A stretch of DNA of 64,000 nucleotides from Hyphomicrobiales bacterium (GTDB lineage: Bacteria > Pseudomonadota > Alphaproteobacteria > Rhizobiales > Rhizobiaceae). The notes under the pieces were generated by a model. It had not been told where the DNA came from and did no database searches. It saw only the letters and a program-made list of their open reading frames with translations. The DNA lies in the NCBI GenBank assembly GCA_900467685.1, contig UBQX01000001.1, positions 94,166-158,165 of the forward strand. Direction: 5' to 3'. Below are positions 18,693 to 26,700 of the stretch, in pieces. The stretch's first letter is position 1. Every line of letters begins with the position of its first letter. The translations under genes were made by a program, and so were the position numbers.

Positions 18693-19400
18693 ATGTGCAA
18701 TCTCTACAACATCACGACCAATCAGGAAGCCATCCGGGCGTTGACAAAGGCGTTCGACCGGCTCGGCAATCTAGAGCCGTCGCTGAACGTCTACCCGGAC
18801 CAGATGGCGCCGATCGTGCGCAACAACGCCGGCGAGCGCGAGGCGGTCATGGTCAGATGGGGAATGCCATCGTCGCAAAAGGCGCTCTTCGACGCAGCAT
18901 CCAAGCGTGCGGACAAGCTGCGCGAGAAGGCCAAGCCTGTCGATTTTGAGCATCTGTTGAAGCATGAGCCGGACCGCGGCACCACGAATATTCGGAACAC
19001 CAACAGTTCCCACTGGAAACGGTGGCTAGGCGTCGAGAACCGCTGCGTCGTGCCGTTCACACGTTTCGCCGAGCCCGACCCTGCCTCCAAGCAGGAAGGC
19101 GGCCCAACTCCCAACGCTTGGTTTGCTGGCAACGAAAACGAGCCTCTGATGTTCTTCGCCGGCATCTGGGTTCCGCAGTGGGAGAGCGTTCGAAAGGTCA
19201 AAGAAGGGCTGATCAAGGCCGACCTTTACGGCTTTCTCACATGCGAGCCCAACGGCGTCGTCGGCCCGATCCACCCGAAGGCTATGCCTGTAATTTTGAC
19301 TGAGCCGGCAGAGATCGAGGCATGGCTCACGGCGCCCTGGAGCGAGGCGAAAGCGTTGCAGCGGCCACTGCCGGATAATCGGCTGGTCAAACTGCCTTGA
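18693..19400 (+). CDS. SRAP-family protein (YedK/HMCES-like abasic-site protein)
   Basis: 235 residues starting MCNLYNIT, which places the catalytic cysteine at position 2 as the family requires after Met removal. Other SRAP landmarks: YPDQMAPIV, the VRWGMP strand, TNIRN, RCVVPFTRFAEP, a FAGIW strand, and the histidine in PIHPKAMPVIL. Family role: crosslinks covalently to abasic sites in single-stranded DNA and shields them from cleavage. It is often carried by phages and plasmids. Here it lies between phage and cargo genes, with an ideal but potentially hidden ribosome-binding site. Confidence 0.92.
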   Translation: MCNLYNITTNQEAIRALTKAFDRLGNLEPSLNVYPDQMAPIVRNNAGEREAVMVRWGMPSSQKALFDAASKRADKLREKAKPVDFEHLLKHEPDRGTTNIRNTNSSHWKRWLGVENRCVVPFTRFAEPDPASKQEGGPTPNAWFAGNENEPLMFFAGIWVPQWESVRKVKEGLIKADLYGFLTCEPNGVVGPIHPKAMPVILTEPAEIEAWLTAPWSEAKALQRPLPDNRLVKLP

Positions 19401-19480
19401 CTCCTGAAAGCGGCATGAAATAGGAACGTAGTCCTTGAAATATAGGAATATGGTCCGATGTATTCTGGGGGCCCGTTTCA

Positions 19481-19762
19481 ATGATCCGCATCGACACGAT
19501 CGGTGCCCTGATCGAATACCGATATGATCTCAGCGTTCATTGTCACGCCTGGGACTGCCGGAACGGCGGCCGCGTTGACCTGGAAGCCCTCGCGCTGCGT
19601 CTCGGCAAAGGACACGGCTGCCTTGCGAAGGATCTCAAGCGGCATTTCCGCTGCTCAAAGTGTGGCAGCAGGGACGTCGGCTTCATCCTGAGCCCCTGCA
19701 CTAACAGTCTGGCCGCTATCGCCAGCGCACCGATGCAGGAACTCAGAACTGTCAAGAGATAA
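19481..19762 (+). CDS. Small zinc-ribbon-like hypothetical protein
   Basis: 93 residues with two Cys-containing clusters: CHAWDC in the first third and CSKCGSRDVGF near residue 60. The arrangement CxxxxC … CxxC suggests a four-cysteine zinc ribbon. The middle (LALRLGKGHGCLAKDLKRHF) is helical and basic. Proteins of this layout (a His/Cys-rich start, then FRCSKCGSRD) occur widely in Rhizobiales chromosomes and mobile elements, with unknown function. It follows the SRAP gene by 80 nt. DNA or RNA binding is plausible but not shown. Confidence 0.62.
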   Translation: MIRIDTIGALIEYRYDLSVHCHAWDCRNGGRVDLEALALRLGKGHGCLAKDLKRHFRCSKCGSRDVGFILSPCTNSLAAIASAPMQELRTVKR

Positions 19763-19871
19763 CAGAGTTCATCCGCAATTAGAGAGGTTCGTCGGCAACT
19801 GTGGCGGAGAAACAGGCAGTTAAACAAATCCCACGCCATTCGCGCTTGAGGCGGTTTTTCATGCAAATTTT

Positions 19872-20396
19872 TCAATGAGCCGGAAGAGCGCCAGAATGAT
19901 TCATCGGGCCACCCCCGTTACCGTCCTCGCAGTGTGCCGTCCTGACGAAATCGGTCGCAGCGGCGTCAATGGAATCTTCGCTGATGGCGTATCTCGCTAC
20001 TAGTCCAATCAGAGGTGAATAAGCTGTCACGGCCAAAAACCAAGCGCCCAGCGAGTTATGGTAAACTCGCTCCAATTCTGGGCGATGGACAAAAAACTCT
20101 GTCAGGACTTTCGCTGTTGCGTTACGCGAATAGCTTGGTATGCGCCTCGTCGGGAACGACGCCAAGACCATCGCCGCCTTTCGGTTGCAAATTGTCTCGT
20201 TCATCACGGCAACCCGCAGCAACAACTCGTGAGGCGTCTCATCATCCTCGACAAGCGCCTTAACGTCAGAATAGAACGAACGGGAGTATTTCCCGAAATC
20301 CACCGCAGACTTAGCTCGCAAGGCAACATAAGCTCGAAGCGCCATTACCACAGCGACGCCTGTTATTACGATCAAGATTGACAGCAAATAGCTCAT
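19872..20396 (-). CDS. Membrane protein, hypothetical; possible lysis-module gene
   Basis: 174 residues with an N-terminal transmembrane helix (residues 4–25), a soluble middle containing EDDETPHELLLRVAVMNETICNRKAA, and a second hydrophobic segment near 140–158 (LGAWFLAVTAYSPLIGLVARY). No family recognised. It overlaps the gene upstream by 4 nt (ATGA), so the two are a coupled pair. The position, downstream of ejection-protein genes and before the tail fibre on the same strand, is where podoviruses often carry lysis genes, which is the only reason for that suggestion. Confidence 0.6.
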   Translation of the reverse strand: MSYLLSILIVITGVAVVMALRAYVALRAKSAVDFGKYSRSFYSDVKALVEDDETPHELLLRVAVMNETICNRKAAMVLASFPTRRIPSYSRNATAKVLTEFFVHRPELERVYHNSLGAWFLAVTAYSPLIGLVARYAISEDSIDAAATDFVRTAHCEDGNGGGPMNHSGALPAH

Positions 20397-20659
20397 TTCG
20401 GCTGCCTTCTCTTTTGTCGGAGCCTCTTATCTTCAGCAGACTTGATTTGACTTGCCAGAAGCTTGCGCCGGCCCTCAACCTCAACCCTGTTCGATCTGCC
20501 TTCACGAATTGCAGTGGCCGTCGCTGTGATAATCGCCGGAAGGTTCCAGATCAAAAAGCACAACACAAGCACTACTGCTAATATATAGGGGTTGGAAATG
20601 CCTTTTACAGCAGCTTCCATCCACCCCATGTCAATGGCCTTTGATGCACTGTGTTCCAT
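20393..20659 (-). CDS. Small single-pass membrane protein, hypothetical; possible holin
   Basis: 88 residues with one strong transmembrane helix at about residues 26–46 (ILAVVLVLCFLIWNLPAI) and a highly basic tail (LLASQIKSAEDKRLRQKRR). A single-span protein with a charged C-terminus fits a class III holin or a spanin-like protein, but the sequence alone does not decide. It is translationally coupled to the next gene through ATGA. An AT-rich stretch just upstream (20660–20720) is a likely promoter region. Confidence 0.58.
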   Translation of the reverse strand: MEHSASKAIDMGWMEAAVKGISNPYILAVVLVLCFLIWNLPAIITATATAIREGRSNRVEVEGRRKLLASQIKSAEDKRLRQKRRQPK

Positions 20660-21175
20660 AAATATGAAAAAATAAAGAGTTCACTGGGTTAGCGATTCAT
20701 TAAATTTAGCATGCAGCACGGAAAAGCAATCGCCAAACTGAAGTTCTGCAACACTTTATCCGACAGTAGCCTTGCCGGCCACGAGCCCAGCAAATCCAAT
20801 TCAAACCAGGCTTGACTGCCAGCCATTTCAGTCCAGGGATTGCCAGTGATCAGCGCGCCGGAAACCACCTATCCAAGCATCATCATCATCCCGACGAAAC
20901 GCTCTCGTCAGCGCCCGATTTCGTCCTACATCATTGCGGGTGAGTTAGCGGTGGTTGCCGAGCGCTCGATACTCTCCTGCTAGCCCTTCATCTCGTTTCA
21001 AGGAAGACATTTCGATGTGTGCGGCTTCAGGCTCCGAAAATTTCCGCGCCCGACGCGCTTCTGCCTGCTATGCGTCTTCCTTGACCTGATCGGCAAGTAC
21101 GGCAGTTCCATGTTCGCGCCGGCGTTACCCCTCGCGGCCAGCGCGGTCTTCGGCTGCCCACACTGCCGACGGCCA
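20660..21175. other. Intergenic stretch without recognisable gene, 516 nt
   Basis: The first 60 nt next to the small membrane protein are AT-rich (aaaaaataaag, attaaatttag) and probably hold its minus-strand promoter. The rest has moderate GC and only short frames on either strand. No endolysin or other phage gene is recognised, although one could be expected here in a podovirus-like order. A relic of a deleted gene is possible. Confidence 0.5.
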
Positions 21176-22894
21176 TCAAAAACCACCCCCGCCGTTCCGG
21201 TCGGACGCTCGGCTCTGGAAAATGGCTTCCATGAGCGCGGCAGTCGGCAGAGGCACGACCCTGCCTGGGTCGTGGAAAAGGCCGCGGCTCATCAGCGCAT
21301 CCGCGACATCGGCATTTCGGCGGGCGCGTTGCTTCTCAGCCATCGTGCCGAACAGCTTGTCTGCTACACGCGAAGACGCCGTGCCGAACTTGAGGTCGAG
21401 TGCGGAACGAACCGCCCCCGGCTGAGAAGCCGGCCCGTTGATCTCGTTCTGTGCGGCGGTCAGCGCTGCTGTCTTCGATCCGGCAAGGGCCTTGTTCTCC
21501 GTCTCGGCCATGATGCGCTCATTGTTCAGGATGCTGTAGAGCGCATCGGTTTTTTCCTTGCCGAAGAGCGTCGAGAGCCGCTGATAGTTCCAGTCGCTGT
21601 TGCCTTTCAGAAGGCTGTTCAGCGCGGCCCGGTCATTCAGGTTCGTGCCCACGATGCGGTCAATCTCAGCCCGCGCGCCTTGGCGCAGCCGGAAGGAAAC
21701 CCCGGACGGGCCGGTCACAAGATCGCCAGCCGGAAGAGCGCCGGCCGCCACCTCGTCCGCCAGCTCGGGCGGGCGCGGATCGGTGCGGGCATTCCCGAGC
21801 ACGGTCTGGCCTCGATCGATCGCATCGCCTTGGCGGGCCAATTCGGCATACTGCGCATCGATGGCCTTGATGCCGGGGACCTTCGCCGCCAGCAGATCGT
21901 CAACGCTCTTGCGCACGGGCGTCAAGGCGCTGATCACGTTCCCATCGGTTTCACCGTTCAGCATTCCGTCGATCGCGCGGCGGACCTGGAACAGTGTTGC
22001 CGGGGATTGGTCTAGGCGGTCGGTGCCGGTGGCATTGAGCATCCCGCGGACTTCCCTAAGTGTTGATTGGGCTTTCCCCCGCAGTCCTTGGCCGGCAACT
22101 TCGATCTGCGCGGCAATCGGCGACGTGTCAACCAAAGGAGCGTTGGCGAGGACTTCATCATAGCGCGGGCCGAGAATGCGCTGGCCGCTCTTGATATCGC
22201 GCTGAAGGTAGGAAGGGATTGTGGCCGGTCCCATATTCTCGTCGATCGCAGCGGTGAGACGCTCGGGCGCCGCATTGCGCCGCGCGCTGAGTGTGTCGAC
22301 GATTGTCTTCTGTCCGGCTCCGGGCGTCGTCGCAACGGCGGCGGCCTGGTCCCGAAGATTGGCCCCGAGATCGGCCACGACCGCGCTATCGCCGATGCCA
22401 GCGACTTGGCGGCCTACTTCCTGCGGTGCGATGCCGTCTGCCTTCAAGGCCCGAATGACCGGCTTGGGTACGGGCTTGCCGGCTTCATCCACCAATGCGC
22501 CGGATGGACGTGGAACGCCATCGGGCATGATCAGGCTAGCGAGATTGAACGATCGGCCGATGACATCGGGCGTCACGTTGCCTTCTGCATCGGTGACGGG
22601 CGTCTTCCCGGTATAGACGTCACCGGGGAGCTTCAGCGCGTCCATCAGGTCCGTCAGGATCTGCGGCGTTGAGAAAGCGATCTCGCCGGTCTTCTTGTTC
22701 TTCGCCAGCGGAATAATCGTCGGATGCGTCCACTCATCGGCGGGCGCGCTTGTCGGCGCTGCATTCATTGGGGCGGCACCAACCGACCCGGCGGCTTGGG
22801 CTGCTGCCGGGTCTTCTGTGACGGGGAGCCCGGAGAAGCGCGGCTTCGGCGCCTGGTTGTCCTGCTCGACGGGAGTTCCTGAAAATCGGGGCAT
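21176..22894 (-). CDS. Large phage virion / DNA-ejection-type protein
   Basis: 572 residues, starting at the ATG that overlaps the upstream stop (ATGA at 22894). The N-terminus has two PRFSG[TL]PV repeats and a Pro/Ala-rich linker. The body (about residues 120–540) is a long, mainly helical array: IAPQEVGRQVAGIGDSAVVA, LGANLRDQAAAVATTPG, RRNAAPERLTAAIDENMGP. Such proteins are encoded late in podovirus structural operons and are often internal virion or ejection proteins. An open frame extends upstream to 23158, but that part is out of frame with the coding upstream gene and has no such character. No lysozyme or transglycosylase motif is seen. Confidence 0.68.
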   Translation of the reverse strand: MPRFSGTPVEQDNQAPKPRFSGLPVTEDPAAAQAAGSVGAAPMNAAPTSAPADEWTHPTIIPLAKNKKTGEIAFSTPQILTDLMDALKLPGDVYTGKTPVTDAEGNVTPDVIGRSFNLASLIMPDGVPRPSGALVDEAGKPVPKPVIRALKADGIAPQEVGRQVAGIGDSAVVADLGANLRDQAAAVATTPGAGQKTIVDTLSARRNAAPERLTAAIDENMGPATIPSYLQRDIKSGQRILGPRYDEVLANAPLVDTSPIAAQIEVAGQGLRGKAQSTLREVRGMLNATGTDRLDQSPATLFQVRRAIDGMLNGETDGNVISALTPVRKSVDDLLAAKVPGIKAIDAQYAELARQGDAIDRGQTVLGNARTDPRPPELADEVAAGALPAGDLVTGPSGVSFRLRQGARAEIDRIVGTNLNDRAALNSLLKGNSDWNYQRLSTLFGKEKTDALYSILNNERIMAETENKALAGSKTAALTAAQNEINGPASQPGAVRSALDLKFGTASSRVADKLFGTMAEKQRARRNADVADALMSRGLFHDPGRVVPLPTAALMEAIFQSRASDRNGGGGF

Positions 22895-24168
22895 CACGGT
22901 TTCCTGTATCTCTTGCCGTCTTCGGGATCGATGTAGATCGCGCCGGACGGGAGGGCGTCGAATTCTTGCTGAGTTTCCGGGCGGGCGAGGGCGGCTTGAC
23001 CCGTCTGCGCTGCATTGTCCGGCGTCGCGACGCTCGCGCCAGCGTCCGCGCTGAAGCCGGGCGGCGGACCGGACTTGGCCGCCGCATCGATCATCGCCCG
23101 CCGAGCGTCCAGCGTCATGCCGGCTTCCATCGCATTGACCGCGACCTGTCGCAGCCATGCTTTCAGTTGCAGCGTGTCCGGCGCATCTCCGGGCCTCGGC
23201 AACAGCGTCGCCTGGTAGTGCGCGATTTCCTTGTCCGGAGTAGCGGCGCCGCTCTCATTGCGCAGAACCGACTGAACGAAACGCTCGCCGGCATTGCGCG
23301 CGGCCTGATATTTCGGCGACTGGACATAATTCCCAGGGTTCACGGTCCCGATCGTCGGCGACGCCTCGGAAAGCCCCTGTGCGGTTGATGTCAGCTCGCT
23401 ACCGTCTCGGGCAAGCACTTCGTTCATGGCTTTGGCCGTGGCCGCATAGTTCGCCAATCTGCTTTGCGCTTCGGTCAACGGCTTTCCGCCCTGCTGAACG
23501 ACAGTGCCATCGGGTAGCGTGATAGACATGCTTGGCGGTTGGTCTTTCGGCGCGGGCTGCTGGCCGATGGCATCAAGCCGCGTTGCGATGCGCGGGCCGT
23601 CAGGCGTCGCGACGCTCTCGACCGGCGTATTCGCAAACACGATAGCCTTCTTCTGCTCGTCCGGCAGGTTTGCGAAGATGGCCGCTTTCAGCTCGTCCTG
23701 GGTCTGCGGCTTCGGCGCCCCGGCGCGCTCCGGCATTGCCGGCAAGTCCAAAATCTTCATGAAGTCTTCGGAAACAGCCGGGGAGACCTGGCCGGGATCG
23801 AGCGGCCCGTTCAGCCCGACTATAACCTTGGTCTGGTTATCGAGTTGGTTCGCCCGGAGCGCCCGAATATTGTCAGCGGCATTGTTTGCGCGGGAGGTGA
23901 GATTGCTCTGGTCGACGGCGTAATAGCCCTGGCTCGGCGTCCATTGGCCGGCGGCAGCGCCCATGCGGTCAAAGCGGGTCTGGTCGAAGTCTTTGGCCTG
24001 GCTGTAATCGAATAGCTGGCCGAGCCGCGCCATCTCGGCGTTCTTCGAATTTGCCGTTGCCCACCCAGCAGCGTCAGCGCCGGAAGGCGGCGCAAACAGG
24101 CCGGCGAGATTGGACGCAGCCTGCGCAAGTCCGGGGTCTTGGATGTAAGGTGACGTCCTGATGGGCAT
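22894..24168 (-). CDS. Phage virion / DNA-ejection-type protein
   Basis: 424 residues. The N-terminal half is rich in Ala/Asn/Gln helices (LAQAASNLAGLFAPPSGADA, NLTSRANNAADNIRALRANQ). The C-terminal half has the motif AGERFVQSVLRNESGAATPD followed by HYQATLLPRPGDAPDTLQLK. This FVxxVLRxESGAxxxxxE … PxPGDxPxxxxxK signature recurs in phage internal virion or DNA-transfer proteins. The protein ends IYIDPEDGKRYRKP. It is translationally coupled to the next gene. Together they would form an ejection apparatus placed in a capsid, but no capsid gene is present in the element. Confidence 0.7.
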   Translation of the reverse strand: MPIRTSPYIQDPGLAQAASNLAGLFAPPSGADAAGWATANSKNAEMARLGQLFDYSQAKDFDQTRFDRMGAAAGQWTPSQGYYAVDQSNLTSRANNAADNIRALRANQLDNQTKVIVGLNGPLDPGQVSPAVSEDFMKILDLPAMPERAGAPKPQTQDELKAAIFANLPDEQKKAIVFANTPVESVATPDGPRIATRLDAIGQQPAPKDQPPSMSITLPDGTVVQQGGKPLTEAQSRLANYAATAKAMNEVLARDGSELTSTAQGLSEASPTIGTVNPGNYVQSPKYQAARNAGERFVQSVLRNESGAATPDKEIAHYQATLLPRPGDAPDTLQLKAWLRQVAVNAMEAGMTLDARRAMIDAAAKSGPPPGFSADAGASVATPDNAAQTGQAALARPETQQEFDALPSGAIYIDPEDGKRYRKP

Positions 24169-24180
24169 TTCGAGAACTCC

Positions 24181-24621
24181 TTAATGCGCCGTCATCGGTT
24201 CGGGATGGAACACGGCGGCGAGGGGGTTGCGGCAGATGGCATGCGCAAGATCGGGCTGATTGCAGGCCACGACGAGATCCCGAAGGTTTAGGGCGCGCAG
24301 TTCATTTTCAAGGACGCGCGCTGAGGCCAGAAGCCAGACATAGCGATCCAAATCCAGACAGGTCAGGGCGGCATTGACACAGCCGAGCGAATGAAACACG
24401 TGCTCGGGTGCGAGCCTTCCCGCCGTCTCGGCGGCGACCTGTGGAGCGGCAGCAAACAAAAGGCGCTGCGCGTCTGCACGAAGCGCCGGATCAAGCCCGC
24501 CCTGGTTGGCGGCGGCGATCAGGGTGTTAATTCCGTCGGCGCAGTTCAGAAGCGTGCTCTTGCCCTCGGCTGCGCTCTGGAGCTTGGCAATTGCGGTTTC
24601 AAGAAGCTCGGTCGCGGCCAT
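24181..24621 (-). CDS. Hypothetical protein of the virion gene block
   Basis: 146 residues if started at ATG 24621, four bases after the upstream stop; an ATG at 24657 would overlap the upstream gene by 32 nt. It is helical and Ala/Leu-rich (TAIAKLQSAAEGKSTLLNCA, INTLIAAANQGGLDPALRAD, ALTCLDLDRYVWLLASARVL). No family recognised. It lies 12 nt before the ejection-protein gene in a tightly packed minus-strand operon, so a virion or virion-assembly role is a reasonable inference only. Confidence 0.6.
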   Translation of the reverse strand: MAATELLETAIAKLQSAAEGKSTLLNCADGINTLIAAANQGGLDPALRADAQRLLFAAAPQVAAETAGRLAPEHVFHSLGCVNAALTCLDLDRYVWLLASARVLENELRALNLRDLVVACNQPDLAHAICRNPLAAVFHPEPMTAH

Positions 24622-24625
24622 GCGC

Positions 24626-25225
24626 TCATCCAAAGATATCGGCTTCGTCGGCCGCATTCTCGATTATCTCATTGACGGCTTCGCGTGCGCGCTTGCGGCG
24701 TCGGTTTTCAATGTCGTCCTGGTGCTCGATGATGCGCAGCCGATGGATCAGGATCTTGACCTTCGAAACGTCGTCCTGGTGCCGATCACTGCCCAACTGG
24801 CCCTTGTCCACGTCGAATATGATGCGGGCCGCCGCGAGCATCCCGCTGATCATGTCCTCAATGCTGATCTCGTCGCTCATCGTGACGATAATCCGGCCAA
24901 GGCCCTCGTATGCTGCGGATAGAAGCTGATGGCAGGGCTTTGTGTCGGGCTGATATCCGTTGCGTGGCGACGCCAGATGAAGGACTGAACCGAGGGCCTG
25001 TTGCAGATCGAACGCCGCCGTTCCGGTGAAGATGTCGCCGGCCACCCTGAAATTCTCAGTGGCGTGCCTGGCGACCTGATTTGCCGCCTGTGCTGCGATG
25101 CCGTCCATGATGCTACCTGCTTCGACGTTGATGTTGTCGAAGTTTCGGCGCTGCGGGTCGACTGATCTACCCCTCCGTTTGCGGAGGAATACTGCGAAGG
25201 GTTCGGCGGGATCAAAAGGGCTCAT
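24626..25225 (-). CDS. Hypothetical protein, first gene of the virion block
   Basis: 199 residues starting MSPFDPAEPFAVFLRKRRG at ATG 25225; a start four codons upstream (MRCTMSP) is also possible. The middle has QAANQVARHATENFRVAGDI; the C-terminal third is a charged helix with a basic patch (IENRRRKRAREAVNEIIENA). No family recognised. It is the first gene of the minus-strand virion operon. The 464 nt upstream of it separate the operon from the oppositely oriented recombinase cassette. Confidence 0.6.
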   Translation of the reverse strand: MSPFDPAEPFAVFLRKRRGRSVDPQRRNFDNINVEAGSIMDGIAAQAANQVARHATENFRVAGDIFTGTAAFDLQQALGSVLHLASPRNGYQPDTKPCHQLLSAAYEGLGRIIVTMSDEISIEDMISGMLAAARIIFDVDKGQLGSDRHQDDVSKVKILIHRLRIIEHQDDIENRRRKRAREAVNEIIENAADEADIFG

Positions 25226-25565
25226 GGTGCATCGCATGGTCACGAACGGCGTGTCGGCGGAGTGCTGACAGGGTTTGTTCGGTTTGACTTTGCCCAAGTT
25301 GGGCGCGATGCGACTGCCCGAGTTTCGCGATTGTTCCGGCAATATCGAGAATAGCAAGAAGTGGCCTTGAAAGCCAGTGCGGCAAGCGTGTTTTGAAAGA
25401 CCCGACTTCCATGAAACCGCAAATTTCTGTCGGGGTCGGCGTGCCATTCGCGGCGGCGCGTCCGAGTGTGCCGGGGGGTGATCGGGGGCTAGGGCAGGGG
25501 CCGGCCGCCGCCGCGCTGTGGCAATGCGTGGTGCGTCAATGCTGCCCTAGCCATACCATGCTGTC

Positions 25566-25673
25566 CGTACGGGCATACCCGAGCGTACGGAAGAAAAATG
25601 TAAAATTTTATGTACGCACGGGTTGACAGGTGATCAACGGACATGCTTTAGTTCGTACACCACCACAGCGTAC
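25566..25673. promoter_or_regulatory. GTAC-repeat cluster and promoter upstream of recombinase cassette
   Basis: Five GTAC sites in 108 nt, four of them as cgtac on the plus strand (25566, 25584, 25654, 25669) and one as gtacg (25612). The third and fourth flank a good -35 element, ttgaca (25623–25628), with an AT-rich -10 region at about 25644–25651. The gene at 25690 has a strong ribosome-binding site, aaaggag. The stretch 25226–25565 otherwise holds nothing recognisable. Confidence 0.45.
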
Positions 25674-25689
25674 TAAAGGAGAGCACGCC

Positions 25690-25911
25690 ATGACTACCGC
25701 CCATATCGAAATCGAAACCCGCGCACTGAACGTTCTCGCCGGAGAAGTCCGCGAGGCTCTGACAACACAGGACACCACGACCGCCCGAGACGCGCTCGGC
25801 GAGATGGAGGGCATTTGGATGCACACCGAGAGCGCCGACATTCGCGATCAGGCGGCGGCCTTCATGCGTCAGCACGCGGCGCACGGCGAATACGTCGAGT
25901 TCTTGGCTTGA
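25690..25911 (+). CDS. Hypothetical protein, 73 residues, recombinase cassette
   Basis: A small acidic protein, MTTAHIEIETRALNVLAGEV followed by a helix-rich remainder (TTARDALGEMEGIWMHTESA). It has an AAAGGAG ribosome-binding site 9 nt upstream and a plausible promoter before that, so expression is likely. No family recognised. It is the first gene of the plus-strand cassette that also encodes the serine recombinase. A regulator of the cassette or an anti-phage/anti-host small protein are possible roles without evidence. Confidence 0.6.
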   Translation: MTTAHIEIETRALNVLAGEVREALTTQDTTTARDALGEMEGIWMHTESADIRDQAAAFMRQHAAHGEYVEFLA

Positions 25912-25956
25912 ACCTCAAACAAGGGAGCGGCCGGCGAGAGTCGGCCGTTTATCTTT

Positions 25957-26607
25957 ATGCGAACCATATTCTATGCGCGCGTGTCGACGCGAGAGCAAAC
26001 CATACAGCACCAGATAGACCAAGCCCGACAAGCGGGCTTCAAATTCGAAGACAGGGACGTCCTCACCGATGAGGGCGTTTCGGGCGTTTCAGTGCCATTG
26101 AAAGAAAGGCCGCAAGGCCGGCGCCTCTTCGATATTCTCAGGCCTGGCGACACGCTCGTTGTGCGCTGGCTCGATCGATTGGGGCGAAACTATCAGGACG
26201 TCACAGAGGCCGTGCGCGAGCTTATTGCGCAAGGCGTCATAATCCGCACCGTGATCAATGGGCTTGTCTTTGACGGCGCGACCAAAGATCCCATGCAAAA
26301 GGCCATGCGTGACGCGATGATAGGATTTCTGGCCGCGCTCGCAGAAGCGCAAGCCGACGCACTCAAGATCGCTCAACGGGCGGGTATCGAGCACGCGAAA
26401 GCAGAAAGCGCGAAAAAGCCGCGGGTCTACAAGGGGCGAAAGCCTTCCTATGACCGCGCAACGCTCGATAGCGTCAACTTGATGATCGCGGCGAACGAAA
26501 GCGTTTCGACTATCGCGGCCAAAACAAAACTGACCCGCCAAACGGTGTTGCGCATTCGCGCCGATCCCGCTGCGGCGGATGAAGCGTTGCGGGCCTGGGG
26601 CGGATAG
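25957..26607 (+). CDS. Serine recombinase (resolvase/invertase family)
   Basis: 216 residues. The catalytic domain begins TIFYARVSTREQT with the nucleophile Ser10, and contains GVSGVSVPLKERPQGRRLF, the WLDRLGRNYQDV box with the catalytic arginines, and the long E helix AMRDAMIGFLAALAEAQADA. The last 50 residues form a helix-turn-helix (SVSTIAAKTKLTRQTVLRI). Small enzymes of this type resolve cointegrates or invert DNA segments. The tail-fibre gene 8 kb away has no obvious inverted duplicate, so fibre switching is not supported. It is encoded opposite to the surrounding phage genes. Confidence 0.93.
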   Translation: MRTIFYARVSTREQTIQHQIDQARQAGFKFEDRDVLTDEGVSGVSVPLKERPQGRRLFDILRPGDTLVVRWLDRLGRNYQDVTEAVRELIAQGVIIRTVINGLVFDGATKDPMQKAMRDAMIGFLAALAEAQADALKIAQRAGIEHAKAESAKKPRVYKGRKPSYDRATLDSVNLMIAANESVSTIAAKTKLTRQTVLRIRADPAAADEALRAWGG

Positions 26608-26700
26608 GACGGCCTTGCTATTTCAGGGGTGCGTTGTTTGACGGCACGCGCCCTTGAGGGCATTTTTGCAGCTACGCCACAACCTGGAAAGGCGTCAGCT

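Noticed and set aside
16826..26607. Tail-fibre switching by the serine recombinase
   Set aside because: No inverted duplicate of the fibre C-terminus or partner gene and no paired recombination sites around the fibre gene were seen; the recombinase is 8 kb away.
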